Positions 26,477 through 33,748 of a stretch of DNA of 64,000 bases are shown here, piece by piece. Source of the stretch: Burkholderia gladioli (lineage in GTDB: Bacteria; Pseudomonadota; Gammaproteobacteria; Burkholderiales; Burkholderiaceae). The notes beneath the pieces are model-generated. The model worked only from the letters and a program-made list of their open reading frames with translations, had not been told where the DNA came from and did not search any database. The stretch is from NCBI RefSeq assembly GCF_000959725.1, contig NZ_CP009322.1, positions 1,550,001 to 1,614,000 of the forward strand. The letters are read 5' to 3'. Both the position numbers and the translations under genes were made by a program. The stretch's first letter is position 1. Every line of letters starts with the position of its first letter.

Positions 26477-29017
26477 TCAGGCCGTCACGGCTTCGGTGGC
26501 GGCCGGCGCCTCGGCGCGTTCCTCGGGCGTCGCCGGCCGGATCTGGCCGCGTTCCTCGACGAAGGCGATGGTGGTGTCGGCCGCCTCGCTGTTGACGAAA
26601 TGGCGGAAGCGGCGGCGCGTGGCCGGGTCGCTCACGGCCTTCTTCCACTCGCACTCGTAGGTCTCGACCACGTGCGCCATCTGCGCCTCGAGTTCCTCGG
26701 CGAGGCCGAGCCGGTCGTTGACCACCACGTCGATCAGGTAGTCGAGCCCGCCCTCGAGGTTGTCGCGCCAGGTGCTGGTGCGCTGCAGGCGATCCGCGGT
26801 GCGGATGTAGAACATCAGGAAGCGATCGACGTAGCGAATCAGGGTCTCGCGATCGAGGTCGGAAGCCAGCAGCTCGGCGTGGCGCGGCTTCATCCCGCCG
26901 TTGCCGCAGACATAGAGGTTCCAGCCCTTCTCGGTGGCGATCACGCCGACGTCCTTGCCCTGCGCCTCGGCGCATTCGCGGGTGCAGCCCGACACGCCGA
27001 ACTTGATCTTGTGCGGCGCGCGCAGGCCCTTGTAGCGGTTCTCCAGGTCGATCGCGAGGCCGACCGAATCGCCCACGCCATAGCGGCACCAGGTCGAGCC
27101 CACGCAGGACTTCACGGTGCGCAGCGACTTGCCGTAGGCATGGCCCGACTCGAAACCGGCCGCGATCAGCTCCTCCCAGATCAGCGGCAGTTGCTCGACG
27201 CGCGCGCCGAACAGGTCGACGCGCTGGCCGCCGGTGATCTTGGTATAGAGGCCGTACTTCTTCGCCACCTGGCCCACCGCGATCAGGCCTTCGGGCGTGA
27301 CCTCGCCGCCCGGCATGCGCGGCACCACCGAATAGGTGCCGTCGCGCTGGATGTTGGCCAGGTAGTAGTCGTTCGAATCCTGCAGGCTCGCGTGCTCGCG
27401 CTTGAGCACGAACTCGTTCCAGCAGGAGGCCAGGATCGAGGCCGCGGTGGGCTTGCAGATATCGCAGCCGAGCCCCTTGCCGTACTTCGCCAGCAGCTCG
27501 CCGAAGCTGCGGATGCCCTCCACGCGCACCAGGTGGTAGAGCTCCTGGCGCGAATAGGCGAAGTGCTCGCAGAGGTGATTGTTGACGGCCAGGCCCTGCT
27601 TCTTCATCTCGGCCTTCATCACCTGGGTGACCAGCGGCACGCAACCGCCGCAGGAGGTGCCGGCGCCGGTGCAGGACTTCAGCGCGCCGATCGAGGTCGC
27701 GCCATTGACCACCGCCTCGCAGAGCCGGCCCTTCGAGACGTTGTTGCAGGAGCAGATCTGCGCCGTGTCCGGCAGCGCGTCGACGCCCAGGCCCGGCCTG
27801 GCGGCGCCGTCCGATTGCGGCAGGATCAGCGCCTCGGGCTCGGCCGGCAGCTCGATGCGGTTCAGCATCATCTGCAGCAGCGTGCCGTATTCGGCCGCGT
27901 CGCCCACCAGCACCGCGCCGAGCAGTTGCTTGCCGTCGGCCGAGGTGACCAGCTTCTTGTAGACCTCGCGGCGCCCGTCCGCGTACTGCACCACGCGGCA
28001 GCCTGAGGTCTTCGCGTGCGCGTCGCCGATGCTGGCCACGTCCACGCCCATCAGCTTGAGCTTGGTGCTCAGGTCGGCGCCGGCGAACACGGCGTCGCCG
28101 CCCGCCAACTGCTGCGCGACCACCCGCGCCATGTCGTAGCCCGGCGCCACCAGGCCGAAGGTCTGGCCGTTCCAGGCCGCGCATTCGCCGATCGCGTAGA
28201 TGTCGGCATCGCTGGTGCGGCAGGCGCTGTCGATCGCGATCCCGCCGCGCGGGCCGATCTCCAGGCCGCAGTCGCGCGCGAGCTGATCGCGCGGGCGGAT
28301 GCCGGCCGAGAACACGATCATGTCGGTGTCCAGATGGCTGCCGTCGGCGAAGCGCATGCGATGCGTGCCAGCCTCGCCGTCGACGATCTCCAGCGTGTTC
28401 CGGCCGGTATGCACCTGCACGCCGAGCGCCTCGATCCGGCCGCGCAGCATGCTGCCGCCGCCCTCGTCGACCTGCACCGCCATCAGGCGCGGCGCGAACT
28501 CCACCACGTGCGTGTCGAGGCCCATGTCGCGCAGCGCCTTAGCGCATTCGAGGCCGAGCAGCCCGCCGCCCACCACCACGCCCGAGCTGGCGCGCGCCCC
28601 GCAGGCCTGCATCGCGACCAGGTCCTCGATGGTGCGGTAGACGAAGCAATCCTCGCGATCGCGGCCCGGCACGGGCGGCACGAAGGGCGAGGAGCCGGTG
28701 GCGAACACCAGCTTGTGGTAGGCGATGGTCTCGCCGTCGGCGAGCGTGACGGTGCGCGCGGCGCGGTCGATCGCGGCGGCGGCGGTGCCCAGGCGCAGCT
28801 CGAATTGCGGATGCGACTCGAAGAAGCCCGGCGCGACCAGCGAGAGATCCTCGGCCGACTTGCCGGCGAAGAATTCGGAAAGATGGACGCGATCGTAGGC
28901 GGGACGCGGCTCCTCGCACAGCACGACGACGCGCCAGGCTTGCCCCGGCATGGCGGCGAGCGATTCGAGCAGCTTGTGGCCGACCATCCCGTGACCGATG
29001 ACGACGATAGGGTTCAT
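26477..29017 (-). CDS. nirB: Nitrite reductase large subunit
   Basis: An 846-residue NAD(P)H-nitrite reductase that makes ammonium from nitrite in the cytoplasm. The N-terminal FAD/NAD(P) domains begin IVVIGHGMVGHKLLESLA. A BFD-like [2Fe-2S] domain has CSCNNVSKGRLCEAV and SCGGCVPLV. The C-terminal siroheme/[4Fe-4S] half has cluster cysteines in CVGSTWCRYG and SGCTRECAEA. It starts 25 bases after the narK stop codon and is followed by nirD. Siroheme would be supplied via the CobA-type methyltransferase encoded across the divergent promoter. Confidence 0.95.
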   Translation of the reverse strand: MNPIVVIGHGMVGHKLLESLAAMPGQAWRVVVLCEEPRPAYDRVHLSEFFAGKSAEDLSLVAPGFFESHPQFELRLGTAAAAIDRAARTVTLADGETIAYHKLVFATGSSPFVPPVPGRDREDCFVYRTIEDLVAMQACGARASSGVVVGGGLLGLECAKALRDMGLDTHVVEFAPRLMAVQVDEGGGSMLRGRIEALGVQVHTGRNTLEIVDGEAGTHRMRFADGSHLDTDMIVFSAGIRPRDQLARDCGLEIGPRGGIAIDSACRTSDADIYAIGECAAWNGQTFGLVAPGYDMARVVAQQLAGGDAVFAGADLSTKLKLMGVDVASIGDAHAKTSGCRVVQYADGRREVYKKLVTSADGKQLLGAVLVGDAAEYGTLLQMMLNRIELPAEPEALILPQSDGAARPGLGVDALPDTAQICSCNNVSKGRLCEAVVNGATSIGALKSCTGAGTSCGGCVPLVTQVMKAEMKKQGLAVNNHLCEHFAYSRQELYHLVRVEGIRSFGELLAKYGKGLGCDICKPTAASILASCWNEFVLKREHASLQDSNDYYLANIQRDGTYSVVPRMPGGEVTPEGLIAVGQVAKKYGLYTKITGGQRVDLFGARVEQLPLIWEELIAAGFESGHAYGKSLRTVKSCVGSTWCRYGVGDSVGLAIDLENRYKGLRAPHKIKFGVSGCTRECAEAQGKDVGVIATEKGWNLYVCGNGGMKPRHAELLASDLDRETLIRYVDRFLMFYIRTADRLQRTSTWRDNLEGGLDYLIDVVVNDRLGLAEELEAQMAHVVETYECEWKKAVSDPATRRRFRHFVNSEAADTTIAFVEERGQIRPATPEERAEAPAATEAVTA

Positions 29018-29042
29018 GGTGCGTTTCTCCGTGTGCCGGGTA

Positions 29043-30365
29043 TCAGTTGACGACGTTCGCGGCGAGCGCGCTGGCGCGCAGCGCGGCCTCGCGGGCCATG
29101 TGCTCGGCGCTGAAGCGCACCGCGATCGCGCACAGCGAGGTGACCAGCACCACGCCGCCGAGCAGGGTGAGCGTGGTCTGCACGTCGCCCACGCCCTTCA
29201 TCAGGAATCCGGCGGCCACCGCCCCCACGTTGCCGCCCGCGCCGACGATGCCGGCCACCCCACCCAGCGCGTTGCGATCGACGAAGGGCACCAGCGCGTA
29301 GGTTGCGCCGCAGGCCATGTGGGTGAACAGGCCGAAGGCGACCATCGCCAGCACCGCCACGCCGACCTGCCCCGCATGCGAGAACGCCAGCAGGCCGAGC
29401 CCTTCGCCGGCGATCAGCACCGCCAGCAGCATCGAGCGCACCGCGAGACCACGGCGCGCGGCGATGCGATCCGACAGCCAGCCGCCGAGCGCCCGCGCGA
29501 ACAGCGCCAGCAGGCCGAAGATGCCGGCCGCGAGGCCCGCGTCGCGCAGCGACAACTGGAAGTGGTTCACGTAGTAGAGCGAGGCGATGTTGTGGATGAA
29601 CACCTCGACCCCGAAGCAGGCGCCGTAGGTGATGGCCAGCATCCAGACGCGGTAGTTCCGGGACGCGGCGATGAAGCTCGCCCAGCCGCCCTTCTTGCCG
29701 CTCTCGACTGTTTCGCCGCGTGCGCGCAGCGTCACGAAATCGCCGCGCGGGCTGTCCTGCGTGCCGCGCCAGTAAGCCACGGCCATCAGCAGCATGGCGA
29801 TGCCGGGCACCACCAGCGCGACGCGCCAGGCCGAGCCGTCGCCCAGGCCCAGCAGCAGCGCGGCCGACACGAACAGCGGAATCAGCGCCTGGGCCGCGCC
29901 CGCGCCGGCATTGCCCCAGCCGGCGGTGGTCGCGTTCGCGGTGCCCACCACGTTGGGCGCGAACATCACCGAGGTGTGGTACTGGGTGATCACGAAGCTG
30001 GCGCCGACCGCGCCGATGCCGAGCCGGCAGAGCATCAGGCTCCAGTAGTCGTGCGCGAAGGCGATCGCGATCACCGGGATCGCGCCGAGCACCAGCAGGC
30101 CGGTATAGACGCGGCGCGGGCCGAAGCGGTCGCAGAGCGGGCCCACCAGCAGGCGCACCAGGATGGTGGCGGCCACCGCGGCAATATTGATGTCGGCCAC
30201 CTGGCCCGCGCTGAGCTGGAACTGCCTGGCGATCAGCGGCATCAGCGGCGCGCAGGCGAACCACGCGAAGAAGCAGACGAAGAACGCCATCCAGGTGAGG
30301 TGGAAGGCACGCATCGGCGCGGTGCCGAAGCTGAACAGATCGATGCGGGTGGCCTTGTTTGACAT
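29043..30365 (-). CDS. narK: NarK/NasA-type nitrate/nitrite transporter (MFS)
   Basis: A 440-residue major-facilitator transporter of the nitrate/nitrite porter family, with about 12 hydrophobic segments. The nitrate signature is visible in GWGNAGAGAAQALIP and, in the second half, GIVGAGGNVGAVAAGF. The start at ATG 30363-30365 gives MSNKATRIDLFSFGTAPMR, a normal N-terminus; further upstream the frame runs through a terminator hairpin and is not coding. It is the first gene of the nitrate-assimilation operon. The start codon lies 12 bases after the T-run of the leader terminator, so expression should depend on antitermination. Confidence 0.93.
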   Translation of the reverse strand: MSNKATRIDLFSFGTAPMRAFHLTWMAFFVCFFAWFACAPLMPLIARQFQLSAGQVADINIAAVAATILVRLLVGPLCDRFGPRRVYTGLLVLGAIPVIAIAFAHDYWSLMLCRLGIGAVGASFVITQYHTSVMFAPNVVGTANATTAGWGNAGAGAAQALIPLFVSAALLLGLGDGSAWRVALVVPGIAMLLMAVAYWRGTQDSPRGDFVTLRARGETVESGKKGGWASFIAASRNYRVWMLAITYGACFGVEVFIHNIASLYYVNHFQLSLRDAGLAAGIFGLLALFARALGGWLSDRIAARRGLAVRSMLLAVLIAGEGLGLLAFSHAGQVGVAVLAMVAFGLFTHMACGATYALVPFVDRNALGGVAGIVGAGGNVGAVAAGFLMKGVGDVQTTLTLLGGVVLVTSLCAIAVRFSAEHMAREAALRASALAANVVN

Positions 30366-30377
30366 GTGGGGTCTACC

Positions 30378-30434
30378 AAAACGAAACGGCGTCCTGCGAA
30401 TCCGGTCGATAGACCGGATGCACAGGACGCCGTT
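30378..30434 (-). terminator. Leader terminator (attenuator) before narK
   Basis: On the reverse strand a 12-bp perfect outer stem (AACGGCGTCCTG / CAGGACGCCGTT) encloses an 8-bp inner stem (ATCCGGTC-GATA-GACCGGAT), with a 3x3 internal loop. It is followed by TTTCGTTTT. It ends 12 bases before the narK start codon. This is a textbook intrinsic terminator inside a leader RNA and fits the NasS/NasT antitermination system encoded nearby. Confidence 0.88.
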
Positions 30435-30461
30435 GTCCAGAAAGCCCGTCGCCGGGCCGCT

Positions 30462-30502
30462 CAGTATTCGTTGCTGCCGGGCACGTCGCCGTTGACGCGC
30501 CC
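30462..30502 (-). promoter_or_regulatory. Putative ANTAR-protein (NasT) recognition hairpins in the narK leader
   Basis: The first hairpin (30479-30502) has a 9-bp stem, GGGCGCGTC / GACGTGCCC with one G-U pair, and a six-base loop AACGGC. The second (30462-30476) is weak, with stem CAG/CTG around AACGAA. Both loops have A at position 1 and G at position 4, the conserved features of the two-hexaloop RNA bound by ANTAR proteins. They sit directly after the predicted transcription start and upstream of the terminator. Confidence 0.65.
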
Positions 30503-30514
30503 GGTCGATGCTTC

Positions 30515-30529
30515 GCAAGCGTCGTGCCA
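30515..30529 (-). promoter_or_regulatory. Sigma54-type promoter for narK-nirB-nirD-nasA
   Basis: The reverse strand reads TGGCACG-ACGC-TTGC, matching the -24/-12 consensus TGGCACG-N4-TTGC with correct GG-N10-GC spacing. The predicted start is near 30503, so the leader RNA would begin almost exactly at the first hexaloop hairpin. Confidence 0.75.
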
Positions 30530-30616
30530 GACGAGGGTTTTCCTCGTCCGGCCTGGCTTTCCGGCGATTTCGCGGGTGCTTGCACCGGCCCGGCGCGTCA
30601 CGCGATGACGCAGCCC

Positions 30617-30633
30617 CGCACAGTTGTGGTGCG
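30617..30633. promoter_or_regulatory. NtrC-like binding site
   Basis: The sequence CGCACAG-TTG-TGGTGCG is a near-palindrome with the GCAC-N7-GTGC arrangement of NtrC sites. It lies about 115 bases upstream of the leftward start and about 180 bases upstream of the rightward one, at a usual enhancer distance for both sigma54 promoters. Confidence 0.55.
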
Positions 30634-30788
30634 GCGCAGCACTGCCGACGTGCGATCGTCGTGCACCGCCAGCGGGTGCCGCCCCGGGACCTGCCGGCCG
30701 CCGCCGGCCGCTCGGCGCCATCGGCCGCGCGCCCGCCTGCCGCGTCGCGCCGGCCTTCCAGCATCGTCGTGCCGCGCCGCAATGAAGC

Positions 30789-30804
30789 TGGCGCGCTTAT
30801 TGCA
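30789..30804 (+). promoter_or_regulatory. Sigma54-type promoter for cobA-nasT-nasS
   Basis: The sequence TGGCGCG-CTTA-TTGCA fits the -24/-12 consensus with GG-N10-GC spacing. The predicted start is near 30815, about 170 bases before cobA. It overlaps a perfect TTATTGCAATAA palindrome (30797-30808) that may be a separate operator. Confidence 0.65.
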
Positions 30805-30987
30805 ATAAAGGAAACGCGCCGGCAACGATGTCGGCGCACGCAAGACAGACGAACCGGGCCGCGCGGCGTATCGCGGCGGCCCATCCGGACAACGGCGTCC
30901 CGAACGCCCGGCCGCATGGCCGGCGCGCGGCGTCGTGCGGTTCCGGCGGCGCGCGCCGCCTCGTGCGCCACACTGGAACTGACGAGA

Positions 30988-31770
30988 ATGACGAACCCCA
31001 CTGGCAAGGTCACCCTGCTCGGCGCCGGCCCAGGCGATCCGGAGCTGCTGACGATCCGCGCCGCCCGGCGCCTGGCGGCCGCCGACGTGGTGCTGCTCGA
31101 TGACCTGGTCGACCCCGCCGTGGCCGAACTCGCGCCGCGGGCGCGCATCGTGCGCGTCGGCAAGCGCGGCGGCTGCCGCTCCACCCCGCAGGCCTTCATC
31201 GAGAAGCTGATGCGCCGCTACGCGCTGCGCGGCCTGCACGTGGTGCGCGTCAAGGGCGGCGACGCGCTGCTGTTCGGCCGCGCCGGCGAGGAGCTGGCCG
31301 CCCTGCACGCGGCCGGCGTGCCGGTCGAGATCGTCAATGGCATCTCCTCCGGTTTCGCGGCGGCCGCCGAACTGGGCGTCTCGCTCACGCATCGCCGTCA
31401 CTGCCAGGGCGTGACCTTCGTCACCGCGCACCTGCAGGACCACGGCGAGCCCGACTGGGCCGCGCTCGCGGCCGGCGGCACCACCCTGGTGATCTACATG
31501 GGCATGAGCCGGATCGAGCGCGTCGCCGCCGGCCTGCTCGGCACGCTCCCGGCCGCCACGCCGGCCGCCGTGGTGCAGTGGGCCGGCACCGCGCGTGCGC
31601 GTGCCTGGCACGGCGCGCTGGGCGCGCTCGCCACCGATCCGGCCGCCGCCGGCCTCGGCAGCCCGGCCGTGATCCTGGTCGGCATGGCGATCGGCGAGGC
31701 GCTCGCCATGCTGCCGCCGCAAGCCGGCCAGCCGGCCATCGACGCGGAGCGCCTGTCCGATGCGGCTTGA
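30988..31770 (+). CDS. cobA: Uroporphyrinogen-III C-methyltransferase
   Basis: A 260-residue SAM-dependent methyltransferase that makes precorrin-2, the precursor of siroheme. The motifs VTLLGAGPGDPELLTIRA (N-terminal), VVRVKGGDALLFGRAGEE, and GISSGFAAAAELGVSLTHR are characteristic. It is a monofunctional enzyme; the CysG dehydrogenase/chelatase part is absent. Placement next to nirB, whose product needs siroheme, explains its presence in the nitrate locus. ATG 30988 was chosen because it directly precedes the conserved core. It is followed by nasT after 93 bases and is probably driven by the sigma54-type promoter at 30789. Confidence 0.93.
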   Translation: MTNPTGKVTLLGAGPGDPELLTIRAARRLAAADVVLLDDLVDPAVAELAPRARIVRVGKRGGCRSTPQAFIEKLMRRYALRGLHVVRVKGGDALLFGRAGEELAALHAAGVPVEIVNGISSGFAAAAELGVSLTHRRHCQGVTFVTAHLQDHGEPDWAALAAGGTTLVIYMGMSRIERVAAGLLGTLPAATPAAVVQWAGTARARAWHGALGALATDPAAAGLGSPAVILVGMAIGEALAMLPPQAGQPAIDAERLSDAA

Positions 31771-31863
31771 GCCTGATCGCCGCGCCCCGCGCGCCCCTCG
31801 CCTTCGTCCGATGGCACCCTGCCGGTCGCGCGGGCCGGCACGCGCCTGTCCGGGGCCGCTGGC

Positions 31864-32475
31864 ATGATGGACGCGCACGACGCCCCGCGCCCGCTGCGCG
31901 TGCTGCTGGTCACGGATACGGACAAGCCGATCGGCGCCTTGCGCGACGCGCTCGCGCGGCTCCACTACGAGATGCTCGACGAGGTGGCCACCCCGGCGCG
32001 CCTGCCGGCCGTGGTCGAGAAGGAGCGCCCGGACGTGGTGATCATCGATACCGAATCGCCCTCGCGCGACACGCTCGAGCAACTGGCGGTGATGCACGCA
32101 CGCGCGCCGCGCCCGGTGCTGATGTTCAGCCCCGATGCGGACCAGCAGCTGATCCGCGCGGCGGTGGGCGCGGGCGTGAGCGCCTACCTGGTGGAAGGCC
32201 TCTCGCCCGAGCGGCTCGCGCCGATCATCGAGGTGGCGCTCGCGCGCTTCTCGCACGACGAGGCGCTGCGCCGTCGCCTGGCCGAGGTCGAGAACGAGCT
32301 GGCCGACCGCAAGCTGATCGATCGCGCCAAGCGCCTGCTGATGGAGACGCGCCGGCTCGGCGAGCAGGATGCCTATGCCACGCTGCGCCGCCGCGCCATG
32401 GACCAGGGCATCCGCATCGTCGAAGCCGCGCGGCAGATCCTCCTCGCAGCCCGAATTCCCGATGGTGAAGCATGA
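31864..32475 (+). CDS. nasT: NasT-type ANTAR antitermination regulator
   Basis: A 203-residue protein with a receiver-like domain (RVLLVTDTDKPIGALRDAL, then VVIIDTESPSRD) and a C-terminal ANTAR RNA-binding domain (ADRKLIDRAKRLLM, then DAYATLRRRAMDQG and VEAARQIL). NasT binds two-hairpin leader RNAs and prevents termination when released from the sensor NasS. A matching leader lies upstream of narK. The start could be either of two consecutive ATG codons. It overlaps nasS by 4 bases (ATGA), which fits the equimolar NasS-NasT complex. Confidence 0.93.
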   Translation: MMDAHDAPRPLRVLLVTDTDKPIGALRDALARLHYEMLDEVATPARLPAVVEKERPDVVIIDTESPSRDTLEQLAVMHARAPRPVLMFSPDADQQLIRAAVGAGVSAYLVEGLSPERLAPIIEVALARFSHDEALRRRLAEVENELADRKLIDRAKRLLMETRRLGEQDAYATLRRRAMDQGIRIVEAARQILLAARIPDGEA

Positions 32476-33527
32476 TGAAACCGACTTTCCCGCCGCCCGA
32501 ACGCCGCGAGCTGCGGCTCGGCTTCGTCGCCCTGAGCGACGCCGCGCCGCTGGTGGTCGCGCAACGCCTGGGGCTCGACAAGCGGCACGGCCTGGCGCTG
32601 ACGCTGGCGCGCCAGCCTTCCTGGGCCAGCCTGCGCGACCAGCTGCTGACCGGCCAGATCGACGCCGCGCATGCGCTCTACGGGCTCGTTTATGGCGTGC
32701 AGTACGGCATCGGCGGGCCGCGCGCCGACCTGGCCGTGCTGTCGGTGCTGAACCGCAACGGCCAGGCGATCACGTTCTCGAACCGCCTGGCCGATGCCTG
32801 GCGCGAATCGGGCGAGCTGCGCGCGGCGCTCGCCACGCTGGGCCGCAAGCCGGTGTTCGCGCAGACCTTCCCCACCGGCACCCATGCGATGTGGCTCTAT
32901 GCCTGGCTCGCCGCGCACGGCGTCGATCCGCTGCGCGAGGTGCGCAGCATCGTGATCCCGCCGCCGGGCATGGCCGAGGCGCTGGCCAGCGGCGAGCTCG
33001 ACGGCTTCTGCGTCGGCGAACCCTGGAACGCGGTGGCCGAGGCGCAAGGCGCCGGGCGCACGGTGGCCGCCTCGAGCGAGGTCTGGCACGACCATCCCGA
33101 GAAGGCGCTGGCCTGCCGCCGCGAGTTCGCGGCGCTCTATCCGAACACGGCGCGCGCGCTGATCCGCACGCTGCTCGATGCCGGCGCCTGGCTCGACCTG
33201 CCCGGCAATCGCGCGCGGGCGGCCGAGTGGCTGGCCTCGCCCGAGGCGCTCGACGTGCCGGCCGCGCGGATCCTGCCGCGCCTGCTCGGCGACTACGGCG
33301 ACGGCGCGTTCGCGAAGCCGCCGGCGCCGGTGCGCTTCCACGATGGTGGCGAGGTCAACCGGCCGCGCGCGTCGGATGGATTGTGGTTCGTCTCGCAGTA
33401 TCGGCGCTGGGGCATGTTGACGGCCGAGCACGACGACGCGGCGATCGCGGCGGCGGTGACGCAGACGGCCTTGTATGAGGAAGCGGTGGCGGGGTATGTG
33501 CCGCTGGGGGACGAGCCGGGACGGTAG
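32472..33527 (+). CDS. nasS: NasS nitrate sensor (CmpA/NrtA-like)
   Basis: A 351-residue periplasmic-binding-protein fold of the NrtA/CmpA family but without a signal peptide, so it is cytoplasmic, as expected of NasS. Typical segments are RLGFVALSDAAPLVVAQRLGL, HAMWLYAWLAAHGVDPLREV, GEPWNAVAEAQGAG, and the C-terminal FVSQYRRWGMLTAEHDD. Nitrate or nitrite binding frees NasT (known for the Paracoccus, Azotobacter and Pseudomonas systems). It is the last gene of the cobA-nasT-nasS unit. Confidence 0.93.
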   Translation: MMKPTFPPPERRELRLGFVALSDAAPLVVAQRLGLDKRHGLALTLARQPSWASLRDQLLTGQIDAAHALYGLVYGVQYGIGGPRADLAVLSVLNRNGQAITFSNRLADAWRESGELRAALATLGRKPVFAQTFPTGTHAMWLYAWLAAHGVDPLREVRSIVIPPPGMAEALASGELDGFCVGEPWNAVAEAQGAGRTVAASSEVWHDHPEKALACRREFAALYPNTARALIRTLLDAGAWLDLPGNRARAAEWLASPEALDVPAARILPRLLGDYGDGAFAKPPAPVRFHDGGEVNRPRASDGLWFVSQYRRWGMLTAEHDDAAIAAAVTQTALYEEAVAGYVPLGDEPGR

Positions 33528-33560
33528 GCAGCCGGGGCCGCCGCGCCGAGGCCGGTTCGC

Positions 33561-33584
33561 GCCGATCTCCACGTGGAGATCGGC
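33561..33584. repeat. Perfect 24-bp palindrome after nasS
   Basis: Twelve bases, GCCGATCTCCAC, are followed directly by their exact reverse complement with no loop. It lies 33 bases after the nasS stop codon. A loopless palindrome is unusual for a terminator and resembles a dimer-binding operator, but it lies between two convergent gene ends. Confidence 0.6.
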
Positions 33585-33611
33585 ACCACACATCCCGTGG
33601 ATATGAACCAA

Positions 33612-33649
33612 GCCGCGACGGCAGTTCGCCATCGAGCCGCCGTCGCGGC
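33612..33649. repeat. 11-bp inverted repeat in the nasS/NRPS convergent gap
   Basis: The arms GCCGCGACGGC and GCCGTCGCGGC flank a 16-base loop. Strong stem, no T-run. Second of three consecutive inverted repeats in this gap. Confidence 0.5.
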
Positions 33650-33666
33650 ATGCCTGGCTCTCGATG

Positions 33667-33710
33667 CAAAATGCCGCTCGACCTGTGAACCAGATCGGGC
33701 GGCATTTTTT
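33667..33710. terminator. Bidirectional intrinsic terminator between nasS and the NRPS operon
   Basis: A perfect 10-bp stem (AAAATGCCGC / GCGGCATTTT) with a 21-base loop, flanked by A-run and T-run (six T on the forward strand, about five on the reverse). It suits both the nasS and the NRPS transcript ends. Confidence 0.8.
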
Positions 33711-33748
33711 CGACGGCATCGACCAGCGCGACCGGCGCGCCGGCCGGG

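Larger units (their letters stand above)
30366..30987. other. Divergent control region of the nitrate assimilation genes
   Basis: 622 bases with no gene but dense regulatory structure. Leftward, in order from the middle, are an NtrC-like site (30617-30633), a 7-bp inverted repeat (30530-30548), a sigma54-type promoter (30515-30529), two hexaloop hairpins (30462-30502) and an intrinsic terminator (30378-30434). Rightward is a second sigma54-type promoter (30789-30804) for cobA-nasT-nasS. Confidence 0.7.

Noticed and set aside
21764..28006. A forward open frame of about 2080 codons across the nitrate reductase genes
   Set aside because: A shadow of nasA, nirD and nirB on the other strand, low in hydrophobic residues and without any family motif.
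30664..30680. Second NtrC-like site (GCAC-N9-GTGC)
   Set aside because: The spacing between half sites is two bases too long for an NtrC palindrome.
30366..31199. Extended N-terminus for the nitrate transporter
   Set aside because: It would translate through a clear terminator hairpin and the sigma54 promoter; the transporter fold begins at the ATG used here.
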